In this document: piece after piece, positions 8,379-17,579 of the stretch
Layout of the letters: every line of letters begins with the position of its first letter
Position numbering within the stretch: the first letter of the stretch is position 1
Assembly: GCF_014203225.1 (NCBI RefSeq)
Contig: NZ_JACHIO010000011.1
Location: 124,001-188,000, forward strand
DNA length: 64,000 bases
Direction of reading: 5' to 3'
Origin: Granulicella mallensis
GTDB lineage: Bacteria > Acidobacteriota > Terriglobia > Terriglobales > Acidobacteriaceae
The notes under the pieces: model-generated
What the model was told of the DNA's origin: nothing
Database searches by the model: none
Seen by the model: the letters and a program-made list of their open reading frames with translations, nothing else
Position numbers and translations under genes: made by a program

Positions 8379-8475
8379 GCGCTTGGAAAGGATTACAGGT
8401 CTCAGAGTCTTAATACGACGATCAGTTTTCCAGTCGTTTCTGGTGGGAAATGTCCTGTGGCTGGAAGCAAGAACC

Positions 8476-9175
8476 ATGATATTTGTGCGTCATGCTTCTT
8501 TTTTTTCTCAAGCTTACGTGCCAGCGGCCCCGCGGCAAAGCCCTATGTGTTTCAGTTCGCAGGCTATGACCCCAACACGGAAAAGAAAGGGAAAGAACCA
8601 CATTCGTTGGGACGAGAGAGAAACCCTCACCTCTCCTGATCGAAGGTGGAAGCTGGATGTGTTTCCAGTGTTTGACGGGAAGGACAATCACAGCCCGGTG
8701 CAACTGACGGATTGTGCCGATGGCAAGACGCACACGATCATGTATCTGGAATCGGAGGCGGACGTACATTGGGGGCCAAACGGCAATAGTCTCCTTATCG
8801 TCGACGAGCAATGTGCCGTCTGTTCAGACGCTCTTGTTTGGAGATGTGGAATCCCGGTTGCATGAAGACAAGCCAAATACCCGTGCCAAGAGCCATGTAG
8901 CTGATGAGATACATCATGCCGTCGAAAATAGGGTGGGAAGTGACATGGATCTCTACCACTACGCCGTGGGATTTGCGTGGTGGCGAGGAAACAGTCTGAT
9001 CGTATCCATCTCCGTAGATTCTGTAAAAAAAGATACCGATGGATCTGCAGCAGGGAATTCCAACAAGATAGTGGGACATTGTTATGGTGCAATTGTAGAT
9101 ACAAAAGAAAATAGGTTAGCCAGATTGGTTTCAGACAAAAAGCTTCGTAAAGAATATGGCGGCCATTGCGAGTAA
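8476..9175 (+). pseudogene. Frameshifted remnant of an exported or soluble cassette protein
   Basis: Coding sense passes through at least two frames. One reads from the ATG at 8476 to about 8810 ('SPDRRWKLDVFPVFDG', then 'NGNSLLIVDE'). The continuation ('SNVPSVQTLLFGDVESR') is in another frame and runs to 9175, ending 'YGGHCE'. The text joins naturally across 8805-8815, so a small indel is the likely cause. A third frame near 8540-8630 ('YVFQFAGYDPNTEKKGKE') hints at a second shift by an eight-T run at about 8501. No family is named. Confidence 0.5.
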
Positions 9176-9335
9176 TCGCAGATGCCAGTTCTCAGGCTTG
9201 TCTGCGGAGACGACGACGTCGTAATTATCAATATATTTTCTTTTTAAAAGTGAGTGGTTCGGGATTCACGCGGGACGTCTGGGTGAGGTTGGCATGTTCT
9301 GAATGATTCAATTCCAATATTCATTTCGCTTTTCC

Positions 9336-9368
9336 AGTTGGGCACCCTAAAGGGTGCCCAACTTTTTT
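9336..9368 (+). terminator. Rho-independent terminator
   Basis: A 13-bp perfect stem (9336-9348 with 9351-9363) has a two-base loop and is followed by a T-run. It closes the SleB cassette, so the lysozyme gene 38 bp downstream must have its own promoter or rely on readthrough. Confidence 0.85.
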
Positions 9369-9405
9369 GAATAAAGGATGGCATTGACGTTTATAGGAGG
9401 TGGAA

Positions 9406-10556
9406 ATGATCGGTAAATCTGGTCAGTACTACCGTGCAGGCTATCTCTGCCGTATGGCAGGCGATTGGCCCGACGCGCAGACAATAGACCCAGAGAGTTC
9501 AGATTTGGGCCAGACAGATGATCAACAGCAAGGGACTCAACCAGTTAAATATGATGGCTCTCAGAATCCAAATCAGTCTATCAATGTTACGGCTGCTCCG
9601 AATCCGCCGATGCCTTTATCTGATTCGCCGCCGCTGGATGCAACCATGGGCCCGGAGACTGGCTCGCCTATGTCTGCGACGTCTGCATCGCAACAAAGAA
9701 GCACAAGAGCTTTGGCTGGTTCGGCTTACCCCGGCGCTTCTGGTGAATCATTCGCAGGTACACGTAGCGGCATGGCTTCTGGAGCAAAGCCAGTGCAAAG
9801 TACCGGATTCAATTCTAATCGGCAACAGCCTTCGCAGGGAGCGGCGAACAGGCTTCAGGGCGCGGCGCCAGCATTTGCGGTTGATCCGCAACGGGAGCAG
9901 ATGCTGAATTACATCGCCGATTGCGAGGGGCAGGCAAAGCCCAACGAATGGGGTGCCTATAACGATTCAAAGAATTACTGTACAACCGGCTATGGGCAGT
10001 TGTTGCACCAGAGTCTCTGCACACCCGATGATTACTCACGATATCAAGGGGAGACCGAGGCGCAAGATTGGGGCAGGATTACGATAAGTTTTATCGAGAT
10101 ATTCATAGCCGTATTCCCAATGCAAACATGGGGCAGACTCATTCGTTCGTCGATCAGGCGTTCAATATGGGGGTGGATGACTCCACACATCAGCACGGCG
10201 TGATCAATCATCAGGCATGGACGGATTTCAATGATGGAAAGTATGATGCCGTACCTTCGGATATAATGACGTTGCTTGCAGGGGGACGCGGGATTACTCC
10301 CAGACGTGAGGGTGAGGATGTTATGTATAGACGTAACGAAATTCCTGCGGGGTGTCACGTGCCTCCTCCCGGATATGTTCCTCCCCCTGGGTTTAAACCT
10401 CCCGTTGGAGTTGCACCCGACGGGAGCCTGCTCCTGAGAGATTACTCAAGGAAGAAAAATGAAGCGCTGCGCCCTGGCTGTGATTTCGAGAAAAATGAAG
10501 AGCTACCTATGGATTCCAGTCTTTGTTATGGTGCCGGTAATAGGATGCAAGGCTAG
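9406..10556 (+). pseudogene. Tagged GH24 lysozyme, interrupted by a one-base frameshift
   Basis: The ATG at 9406 has AGGAGG five bases upstream. Residues 1-22 repeat the tag ('MIGKSGQYYRAGYLCRMAGD' then WP). A long Gln/Ser/Pro linker leads to a GH24 lysozyme domain from about residue 165, with Glu in 'DCEG', then 'YNDSKNYCTTGYG' giving the Asp and Thr of the catalytic triad. The frame is lost at GATTGGGGC (10066-10074). One extra G restores it, and the domain continues from 10068 ('QDYDKFYRD', 'FVDQAFNMG', 'GRGITPRREGEDV'). A proline-rich tail ends at 10556. It could be a real mutation, programmed slippage or a homopolymer error. Confidence 0.75.
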
Positions 10557-11028
10557 ACCGGGAAAAGTTACCAGTTCTGTCCATTCTCAAGCTGCAAGGA
10601 AAACTACTGCGCTTCCTTCTTCTCAACCCAAAAAGGTTGTGGATTATAAGGGGTGTTTGGCTGACGATCGAAGCGATAGCAGCAGTGAGATGTCTTCCGA
10701 TGAGATTGCGGGTACGGCAGATTTTTTGAGCGACCTTCAGGCTGCTGTCAGAGAAGATCGCCGGGCTAAAGTAGCTACCTTTATGCACTACCCTTTGCGC
10801 ACTTGGCCGGAGGGTACGAAGAGACCGAAATATGTCAATTCAAGCCACGACTTTGTGGCCAATTACGACAGGCTGCTCCCGCCGGCTACCCGCGAGATAT
10901 TGCTTAAGCAAAGACCTGAATGCATAGGCAGGATGGGGGATCATGGCTATGAACTCGGAGATATTACGATGTGGTTTGATCTTTATGGTCCAGGTGAATA
11001 CAACATCTTTGCGCTTTATACTCATTGA
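10459..11028 (+). CDS. Lipoprotein, candidate lysozyme inhibitor (copy 1)
   Basis: This 189-residue protein has a lipobox ('VPVIGC', Cys near residue 30) after a hydrophobic stretch, so it should be a lipoprotein facing the periplasm. AGGAAG precedes the ATG at 10459; a second in-frame ATG at 10495 would give a shorter signal. A polar linker is followed by a folded domain with 'FMHYPL', 'FVANYDRLLP' and 'MWFDLYG'. It overlaps the end of the lysozyme frame and is about half identical to the next gene. Pairing with a lysozyme gene suggests an inhibitor; the family function is not known to me. Confidence 0.65.
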   Translation: MKRCALAVISRKMKSYLWIPVFVMVPVIGCKARPGKVTSSVHSQAARKTTALPSSQPKKVVDYKGCLADDRSDSSSEMSSDEIAGTADFLSDLQAAVREDRRAKVATFMHYPLRTWPEGTKRPKYVNSSHDFVANYDRLLPPATREILLKQRPECIGRMGDHGYELGDITMWFDLYGPGEYNIFALYTH

Positions 11029-11142
11029 GTGAACCGCGGGATGTGAAATTGACTCCGGGCCGGAGTGCAAAAGTAATGAAGCGCTTGGTGGAAGGACAGC
11101 ACTATTCAATGCGGCCGATAGATAAATCTTCGAATATTTTTT

Positions 11143-11688
11143 ATGAAAATGAAGAGCTACATGTGGGTTCCAGTTCTTATTGCGGTCTCGATGACAGGAT
11201 GCAAGGCGAATTCGGGAAAGATTCCCAATCCTACCCATTCTCAAGCTGCCAGGAAAGCCGATGTGCCGCCCTCTTCTAAGCCGAAAGAGACTGTTGTCCA
11301 GGTGAAATGCCCGCTGCCAGGCAGTAATGACCTAGGCGACTCAATGTCTGAGGATGAAATAAAGGACAACGCGTATTTTTGGAACGAGGTTCAAACTGCA
11401 ATCAGGGAAGGTCGCCGGGACAAGGTGGTGGGGTTTATGCACTATCCTTTATTAGATGGCGTAAAGGGGCGTGTATCTGTACGCTCAGCACACGAGTTTG
11501 TAGCAGACTACGACAAGCTATTTCCTGTTGGGCTTAGACAGTACATTCTTGGACACGACTCTTCCTGCGTACATAGGGTGGGCGACAAGGGCTATACGAT
11601 CGGGAGTGGCGTGCTGTGGTTTGATATTTACGATAAAGGGGAATTTCGGATCTTTACGATCAATGGAACAGAGCCTTGGGATGACTAG
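11143..11688 (+). CDS. Lipoprotein, tandem paralogue of the preceding gene (copy 2)
   Basis: This 181-residue protein has a lipobox 'VSMTGC' near residue 20 and the same order of motifs as copy 1: 'HSQAARKA', 'FMHYPL', 'FVADYDKLFP', 'LWFDIYD'. DNA similarity begins before the start codon and includes sequence from the end of the lysozyme gene, so this is a tandem duplication of the lysozyme tail plus lipoprotein. ATG at 11143 and 11149 are both possible; neither has a good ribosome site. It is followed by a terminator at 11743. Confidence 0.65.
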   Translation: MKMKSYMWVPVLIAVSMTGCKANSGKIPNPTHSQAARKADVPPSSKPKETVVQVKCPLPGSNDLGDSMSEDEIKDNAYFWNEVQTAIREGRRDKVVGFMHYPLLDGVKGRVSVRSAHEFVADYDKLFPVGLRQYILGHDSSCVHRVGDKGYTIGSGVLWFDIYDKGEFRIFTINGTEPWDD

Positions 11689-11742
11689 GCTGGTAAGGAT
11701 GCGATGATGTGGCAACCATGTCATTCGACAAAAGGGTCTGAT

Positions 11743-11769
11743 ACCCCGTCATTTGCGGCGGGGTTTTTC
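11743..11769 (+). terminator. Rho-independent terminator
   Basis: ACCCCG (11743-11748) pairs with CGGGGT (11759-11764) and five T follow. It ends the lysozyme/lipoprotein cassette. Confidence 0.75.
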
Positions 11770-11796
11770 ATTGACTAGACCCTGATTGGCGGTTTT

Positions 11797-11874
11797 AGCA
11801 ACAACGAAGAGGGCGTGGAATACACCAAGACCAAAAAGAGTCCTGGTGTATTCCACGCCCTCTTCGTTGTTGCT
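11797..11874. repeat. Perfect 31-bp inverted repeat
   Basis: Positions 11797-11827 are the exact reverse complement of 11844-11874, with a 16-base loop. It lies in the gap 11689-12039 behind an ordinary terminator and before the third tagged gene. The length and perfection exceed what a terminator needs, and there is no T-run directly after either arm. The rest of the gap holds no gene I can support. Confidence 0.85.
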
Positions 11875-12039
11875 TATTGGGATGCTGTATTGCCTGCAAA
11901 AGCGGGAATTGTGTTCCTGTTTTTCGATTTCTCTCGAGAGCGAACGTTAGCCAAGAGTCAAGACAAAAAATGCCGAATATTTAGCCCCAGTTTGATGGGG
12001 TTATGGGCGTTATTACAAACGTTACTAAAGGAGGCAGTG

Positions 12040-12411
12040 ATGGTTGGTGAATCAGGTAAGTATTACCGCAGCGGGCATATTGCTCGTAGGATGGGCGATT
12101 GGCCCACAGGAAAGAGCAAGATGGACGTCTCCGATGAGGATCGCGATCAGTGGGATGACTGTCACGATCGTGGTGACTGCGAGGGCAAGTGTGAGGTCGA
12201 GAAGATGCTCGACGGCTATAAGTGCGTGCATCATGGGCCGGATGGGATGGAAGAGCGTGAGCATCCCGACTTGCGGAGCGTGATGGAGCATCTGCGCGAG
12301 GTGTTGGGTAGCGACGACGATGACGATGACTTTGAAGAAGAGGAACACATTGCCCCTTCCAATGCAAGGTTTTCAAACGCCCTGAAGGGCCTGAACAGAT
12401 TGGGGGACTAA
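12040..12411 (+). CDS. Third tagged protein: acidic, cysteine-containing, next to portal
   Basis: The ATG at 12040 follows AAAGGAGG; 123 residues. The N-terminus ('MVGESGKYYRSGHIARRMGD' then WP) is the same tag as in the two hydrolases. The rest is highly acidic, with four Cys/His clusters between residues 45 and 70 ('DDCHDRGDCEGKCEVE'), perhaps metal-binding, and a run of Asp/Glu near residue 100. It abuts the portal gene with no gap, so it is probably a core phage gene (virion or assembly) and may be the source of the tag. No family is recognised. Confidence 0.6.
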   Translation: MVGESGKYYRSGHIARRMGDWPTGKSKMDVSDEDRDQWDDCHDRGDCEGKCEVEKMLDGYKCVHHGPDGMEEREHPDLRSVMEHLREVLGSDDDDDDFEEEEHIAPSNARFSNALKGLNRLGD

Positions 12412-14592
12412 GTGTCCGACGAACAAGAGCAGGATCAGCTCGACCAGCATCTGCAGAGTGTTCTGCTTTCGTTGGTTCGCAAACACACGACGCGCGATTC
12501 AACCGCGCGTCGTGTGCAGGTGCTGGATGCACGCACCCAGCGTTTCTTTTATCGCGGCCTGCAGTATCTGGCATGGGATGCGAAGGACCAGGCGCTGGTT
12601 TCGATTAATGGACTTGCCTCGGTGACGGAGGATGCAGACACTGCGGCCAGCTATCGGCAGACTTTTAATATCTACCAGGCCTATGCGAAGAGTTTTATGG
12701 CGGTGTTCAGCCAGAACTCGCCGAACTCGCGGGCAGAGGCGGATGACCCGATGAATCCGTTGGATATTGCCGCGGCAGCTGAGGCGAATAAGGCTCGACG
12801 GATTATTGAGAAGCAGAATCCGCCAAAGGCTTTACAGATCGACGCGGCACGTTTGTTGTGGACGGATGGGATGGTTGTGACCTATACGCGTTCGGTATCA
12901 GATAAGGACGATAAGCCGGGGGAGAAGATCGACCTCTTCGGTGTACTCGAGACGCGATTTCCGATGACTGCGGGGACGGTTGCGGAGTGTGGGTATGCGC
13001 AGATCAACACGGAACACGATGTTGCTTTTCTGAAGTCGAAGTTCCCCGAAGCTGCGAGCAGGATTACAGCCAGCGACAGTGGCGATGAGTTCGATCGCAT
13101 CTCCAGGTTGTCGGTGGCCCAGGGGATGAACCAGCAGCAGGTAAATACGGGGAACTCCAGCGCATACCTTGCGACTTTTAGCCGGACCTGGATGCGGCCC
13201 TGGGTGTTTGAAGAGTTGCCCGATGGTGAGGACAAAGATGCTCTGAAAGAGGCTTTTCCGCGTGGCTGTTACGTGGGGTTTGCTGGAGAGACTTATTGCG
13301 AGAGCCGGGATGAATCGATGGATGACCACCTGGCGCTGTGCCATGCGCTACCTGGTGATGGAATGCATCGTCCGTCGCTGGGCAAGTCGATGATGTCTGC
13401 TCAAGAGGCGTTCAACGACATGATGAACCTGGCGCAGGAGACGTTCGAGTATGGAGTCCCTTCGACCTGGGTGGATCAGGATGCGATCGACATCGATGCG
13501 ATCACGGAGCAGGAGTCGAAGCCGAAGATGTATCTGCCGTTCGAGCGGCAGAACGATGCTTCGGCGGAGAGTCACTTCTTCCAGGAGGCGGCGGCGGAAC
13601 CTTCGCCTTCGATGATGTCGTTTATGCAGGATGTGCAGGGGCCGCTGTGCCAGTTTCTTACGGGGCAGCAGCCGTCGTTGTTTGGTGCGGAGATGGATGC
13701 GCAGCAGACAGCGTCGGGCTACTCGATGGCTCGGAATCAGGCGATGGGGGTGATGGGGCTGAACTGGTTACCGTATGTTCAGTTCTGGTCGACGGTGATC
13801 GGGCAGGCGGTACGTGCGGCTGCTGAAGTCCGGTCGGGTACTCTTTCGGCGCTGGTGCCATCCAGCGGAAAGAGGGGGCAGACCGAGACTGTTTCGGTGG
13901 ACTTCGATGCGCTGCGCGAGGGCAAGGCGCGATGGACCCCTGAGACGGATGAGAACTTTCCTGACTCGTATGCCGAGAAGGTGAATAAATTTAGTTCTTT
14001 CGTTCAACAGTTCGGGTCATCGGCAGCGGGACAGGCTATTCTGCAGCAGCCGGATAATCAGGCGTTTGCGAAGAACCTATTGGGACTGGAAGATCTGGTC
14101 ATTCCTGGGGCGGACTCGCGGGATAAGCAGTTGGTCGAGATCAATGAGTTACTGGCCGCTACTCCTATTCCGGATATCCAGGGATTTGCGGCGGCCATGC
14201 AGCAGTGGCAGGGAGCTGCGCAGCAAGCACAGACCACGGGGCAACAGGCGTCGCCACCTCCGGCACAGCAGCAGTTTCAGTCAAGCTCGATCTCGGTGGA
14301 TGCGGATTTTGATATGCATGCCGTGGAATTTGCGGAGGTGCAGACCTTTGTGAACTCTCCTGATGGGCAAAAGGCGAAAGCGCAGAATCCGTTGGGCTTT
14401 GCGAATGTGCGGCTGCATGGGTTGGAGCACAAAAAGGTGATGGATGCGCAGCAGGCCGAACAACAACAGCAGCCGGATAAGAAGCTTCCGCGAGAAACTA
14501 TCAATTTCAAGGACATGCCTCCGGCGGGGCAGGCACAGATGGCGGCACAGGCTGGGATTACGCTGCCTCTGCAACAGCAGCAGAAGGCATAG
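12412..14592 (+). CDS. Phage portal protein
   Basis: This 726-residue protein follows directly on the acidic tagged gene with a GTG start. Its size matches P22-type portals (about 725 residues), and it sits in the portal position between terminase and scaffold/capsid. The long central part carries portal-like helical segments ('SAQEAFNDMMNLAQETFEYG', 'GYSMARNQAMGVMGLNWLPY'), and the C-terminus is glutamine-rich ('QQAEQQQQPDKK'), as expected for a barrel-like helical end. The call rests on length, order and composition rather than a short signature. Confidence 0.8.
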   Translation: MSDEQEQDQLDQHLQSVLLSLVRKHTTRDSTARRVQVLDARTQRFFYRGLQYLAWDAKDQALVSINGLASVTEDADTAASYRQTFNIYQAYAKSFMAVFSQNSPNSRAEADDPMNPLDIAAAAEANKARRIIEKQNPPKALQIDAARLLWTDGMVVTYTRSVSDKDDKPGEKIDLFGVLETRFPMTAGTVAECGYAQINTEHDVAFLKSKFPEAASRITASDSGDEFDRISRLSVAQGMNQQQVNTGNSSAYLATFSRTWMRPWVFEELPDGEDKDALKEAFPRGCYVGFAGETYCESRDESMDDHLALCHALPGDGMHRPSLGKSMMSAQEAFNDMMNLAQETFEYGVPSTWVDQDAIDIDAITEQESKPKMYLPFERQNDASAESHFFQEAAAEPSPSMMSFMQDVQGPLCQFLTGQQPSLFGAEMDAQQTASGYSMARNQAMGVMGLNWLPYVQFWSTVIGQAVRAAAEVRSGTLSALVPSSGKRGQTETVSVDFDALREGKARWTPETDENFPDSYAEKVNKFSSFVQQFGSSAAGQAILQQPDNQAFAKNLLGLEDLVIPGADSRDKQLVEINELLAATPIPDIQGFAAAMQQWQGAAQQAQTTGQQASPPPAQQQFQSSSISVDADFDMHAVEFAEVQTFVNSPDGQKAKAQNPLGFANVRLHGLEHKKVMDAQQAEQQQQPDKKLPRETINFKDMPPAGQAQMAAQAGITLPLQQQQKA

Positions 14593-14626
14593 GCGATTCA
14601 ATTACGAAGGCAATGAGGAGTGAATC

Positions 14627-15904
14627 ATGGGTGGTTATAGTGTCGATCCAACAGGAGCGAAGCCGGTGGCGGCGATATCCCAACAAGGGACTTCGGTAGA
14701 TATAGATATGGCGGATGCTGTTGTGGATCCTGGGCATGATGATGGGGTGGCTACCGGCAGAGAGGATGCTACTCCCGGCACTGAATCGAGTGAAGAGACA
14801 CACGACGAGACCGCCGATCCTCGGGATAAGGCTGCTTCTGTGGACGCCGATGTATCGGGTGATGGAAGGCAGATTCCTCCTGCGCTGCGTTCGGCACTCA
14901 ACGACCTGCGGTTGAGCGATCCAAAGCTGGCGAACCGGCTAAAGAACGTATGGTTCGCGGACCTTGCCTTGAAGAAGGAGTTTCCTGGCGGGTTGAACGA
15001 GGCTCGTGCGTTGCGCGAGTTCAAGGAGAGGCTCGGGGGCGATGAAGGGATTCAACAGATCGAGCAGGAGCGGCAGAGTTACAGGGATCTCGACCAGCAG
15101 TTTGCGGCGGGTGACGTGAAAGTGCTTGATCATCTTGTGGGCGTTTCTCCAGAGGGATTTTCGAAGCTCGTGCCGGCCGCATTTGGAAAGCTAGCGGAGG
15201 CGAACCCTGAGCAATTTCGTCATGTTATGGCGAGGGTTGCGGCAGAATCGATGCCCGAGGGGCTGATTGCTGCGATCCATCAAGTTCTGTCATCTCATGA
15301 GGGCACAACAGGGTTAGCACAGCATCTGGTGAATTGGTATAACCCGTTGATGAGATTGGCACAGAGTGCACCTCAACGGCGAGTGGAGCCCGAACGCAGA
15401 CGATTGGATGCTGATCGCCGGCAATTTGAGGCGCAAAGGCAAGGGACGTTTCAGCACGGCATTGTTAAGGAGATAGAGCAGCATGGTGGCACGCAGTCGG
15501 ATAAGATCATCGACCAGCTCTCAGGAGGGAAGCTCTCGTCCGAAGCAAAGTTCAGGCTGCGGGGGGTTATTACTTCTGAACTAAATGCTGCTCTGCGCGG
15601 AGATCCAAGCTTTATTCAGAAGCGTGATCTGCTGTTGGCCGAAGGGGACCGCAACAAGATTCTCACGAATTACAAGGCCGAGGTAGGCAAGCGCTTGCCG
15701 GAGATCGTGAAAAGAGTGCATCGCGAGTTTTATGGTTCGACGAGGCCAGTAGTGAAGGCTCCGGTGGATATTGGAACAGGGCGTGCTGCACGGACCAGCC
15801 GACAGCCGAGCACCAGTGAGATTGATTGGACACGTACTTCCCGCCGAGATGTGCTCGATGGCAAGGCATATGTAAAAGGAAAATCTGAACAGATACTTTG
15901 GTGA
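14627..15904 (+). CDS. Phage scaffolding protein
   Basis: This protein of 425 residues has an acidic disordered N-terminus (Asp/Glu/Ser/Thr to about residue 85), a helical middle, a basic segment ('PQRRVEPERRRLDADRRQFE', near 250) and a basic C-terminus that may bind capsid. This charge layout between portal and capsid genes is typical of scaffolds. Residues about 285-360 are repeated in a truncated copy at 18611-18848, next to the capsid gene. An ATG with AATGAGGAG upstream supports the start. Confidence 0.7.
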   Translation: MGGYSVDPTGAKPVAAISQQGTSVDIDMADAVVDPGHDDGVATGREDATPGTESSEETHDETADPRDKAASVDADVSGDGRQIPPALRSALNDLRLSDPKLANRLKNVWFADLALKKEFPGGLNEARALREFKERLGGDEGIQQIEQERQSYRDLDQQFAAGDVKVLDHLVGVSPEGFSKLVPAAFGKLAEANPEQFRHVMARVAAESMPEGLIAAIHQVLSSHEGTTGLAQHLVNWYNPLMRLAQSAPQRRVEPERRRLDADRRQFEAQRQGTFQHGIVKEIEQHGGTQSDKIIDQLSGGKLSSEAKFRLRGVITSELNAALRGDPSFIQKRDLLLAEGDRNKILTNYKAEVGKRLPEIVKRVHREFYGSTRPVVKAPVDIGTGRAARTSRQPSTSEIDWTRTSRRDVLDGKAYVKGKSEQILW

Positions 15905-15961
15905 GTAAGATTTTGCGACATTTTGAGCGTGAGTCAACGGTGAGAGTTATAAGGAGAAACT

Positions 15962-17347
15962 ATGGACGATCTGGGAAATGATCCAGCGAAAGATAAATTA
16001 ATAACTACAACTCCTCTGACGCAACAGCCGCGTCCGACGGAGGTAGCAACTGACCAGCTATTGACGAATACGGCTCTACAGTCTCCCGAACCCTCACAGG
16101 AGCCTTGGGAAAGTGTTTTTCAGCACACCCGAAAAGCATTTCAAGGCGTGGGCGATGACGCAAGAGGCTTACCCGGATCAGAAGAAGCTTCAGGCGCTCA
16201 GTGGGCCGGAGTGCCATATGCACCTGATGTTACGGGTGCTGATGCTACTGCCCCTTGGGTATCTCCTGTAACTCAATCGTGGAGTCCCTCTACTGGCGGC
16301 ACCGCTATACGAAACTCGCAAAATCAATCGTTGCATACCCAGTCCAGTAACTTCCTTAGGAACGGTTCACCTCAAAGCGTCATTCCCAATACTCAAAGGA
16401 CTACTGGCCCGATAGTTGACAGGGCTCCCAATACGCAACCACAGTCCTTCTTTAGTGCCAATCCAGATCCAGGAGCAATTGAGCATCTACGCGAGACCGT
16501 AGCCAATGGAGCGATTGGGCACATGTTAGATCGAAATGCTCCGGATCTTGGAAAATGGCTGCGCCTCCTTCCGACAGAAAATTCTGGATCTCCAGAGTAT
16601 GAAGAACACGGGAATCAATTACTTCCGCTCGAGTATATGGCACCTTACCTCCAACCGAATGTCTCCCCCAATAGTTTGCAGGGACGTACACATTCTCTTG
16701 GCGTTGGTATTGCGAAAGGTACTGGGGAGTTAACAAGTCCCGAGAACCTCGCATTTATTGGTGCTACCGGCGGGGTAGGGGAATTGGGGCCGATGTTGGA
16801 AGAAGCTCCAGCGATTGCACGTTACATGCCTGCTGCTGCGAAGGGGGCTCTTATGGGTTGGAGCGGAAACAAGCTTATTAATCACTGGAAAGATGCATGG
16901 GATCAGTACCGGGGTGGCAATACCAACGAAGCTCTTGAGACTCTTGGGTCTACGCTTCCAGAAAGCGCGCTGCTGGCGAATGATATTCGAGAGGGAGCGA
17001 TGGAAAATAATCACGACCATGCTTATGAGTCTCCCCATAGCAACTTTCAATATGATCCAGCGCACCCTATGTCCTCTCCATATCGGTTGACAAACCTAAA
17101 ACCTGAGTATCTGGGCCCTGATGAAATACCGCGTTCGCTGTTCGAGCCAGGTAATCATGGAGTTGGCCATCCACGAGGGCTATTCGATCAGCCTGCGCGA
17201 CCGTTTGGATTGTTACCGGAGCCAAGCCCACTCGTATCTGTTCCTCGGCCGCGGTCACTTCCGGCAGGCACTCTTCCGAAGGGGCTATTGGGTAATGGTG
17301 TTGGTTCAAATTCTTTGGCATTGCTGCCTACTAATTCTGCCCGATAG
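15962..17347 (+). CDS. Large hypothetical prophage protein, possibly internal virion or effector
   Basis: This 461-residue protein has AAGGAG before the ATG. It opens with a polar, Pro/Gln/Thr-rich region to about residue 165. A glycine/alanine-rich amphipathic stretch ('GVGIAKGTGELTSPENLAFI', then 'AAKGALMGWSG') near 230-310 resembles membrane-active parts of large phage polyvalent or ejection proteins. The C-terminus is rich in Pro, Leu and Gly. It lies in a block inserted between scaffold and capsid. I cannot assign a function. Confidence 0.5.
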   Translation: MDDLGNDPAKDKLITTTPLTQQPRPTEVATDQLLTNTALQSPEPSQEPWESVFQHTRKAFQGVGDDARGLPGSEEASGAQWAGVPYAPDVTGADATAPWVSPVTQSWSPSTGGTAIRNSQNQSLHTQSSNFLRNGSPQSVIPNTQRTTGPIVDRAPNTQPQSFFSANPDPGAIEHLRETVANGAIGHMLDRNAPDLGKWLRLLPTENSGSPEYEEHGNQLLPLEYMAPYLQPNVSPNSLQGRTHSLGVGIAKGTGELTSPENLAFIGATGGVGELGPMLEEAPAIARYMPAAAKGALMGWSGNKLINHWKDAWDQYRGGNTNEALETLGSTLPESALLANDIREGAMENNHDHAYESPHSNFQYDPAHPMSSPYRLTNLKPEYLGPDEIPRSLFEPGNHGVGHPRGLFDQPARPFGLLPEPSPLVSVPRPRSLPAGTLPKGLLGNGVGSNSLALLPTNSAR

Positions 17348-17579
17348 GCCGCATTGGTGGCTCCCCAATGCGATGCTCAGGTACAGCCAATGCTACCGTG
17401 AACAACCCACTTTATAACCCACCCCCGTCCATGTAAATTCGCACTAATCAGGAATTTCAATTTCATACGCAATTGAGTTTATTTAAATTGGATTTGGGTA
17501 GCCGTGCATGGAACCCGCTTTAAGGTCGTGGATCTCGATGAGCTGTAGGTTCTTCGTTGCCATCATTCAAAACGTAAAA

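Noticed and set aside
11025-11279. 84-codon frame overlapping the second lipoprotein
   Set aside because: Its end resembles the lysozyme tail only because the DNA was duplicated; the lipoprotein frame explains the region.
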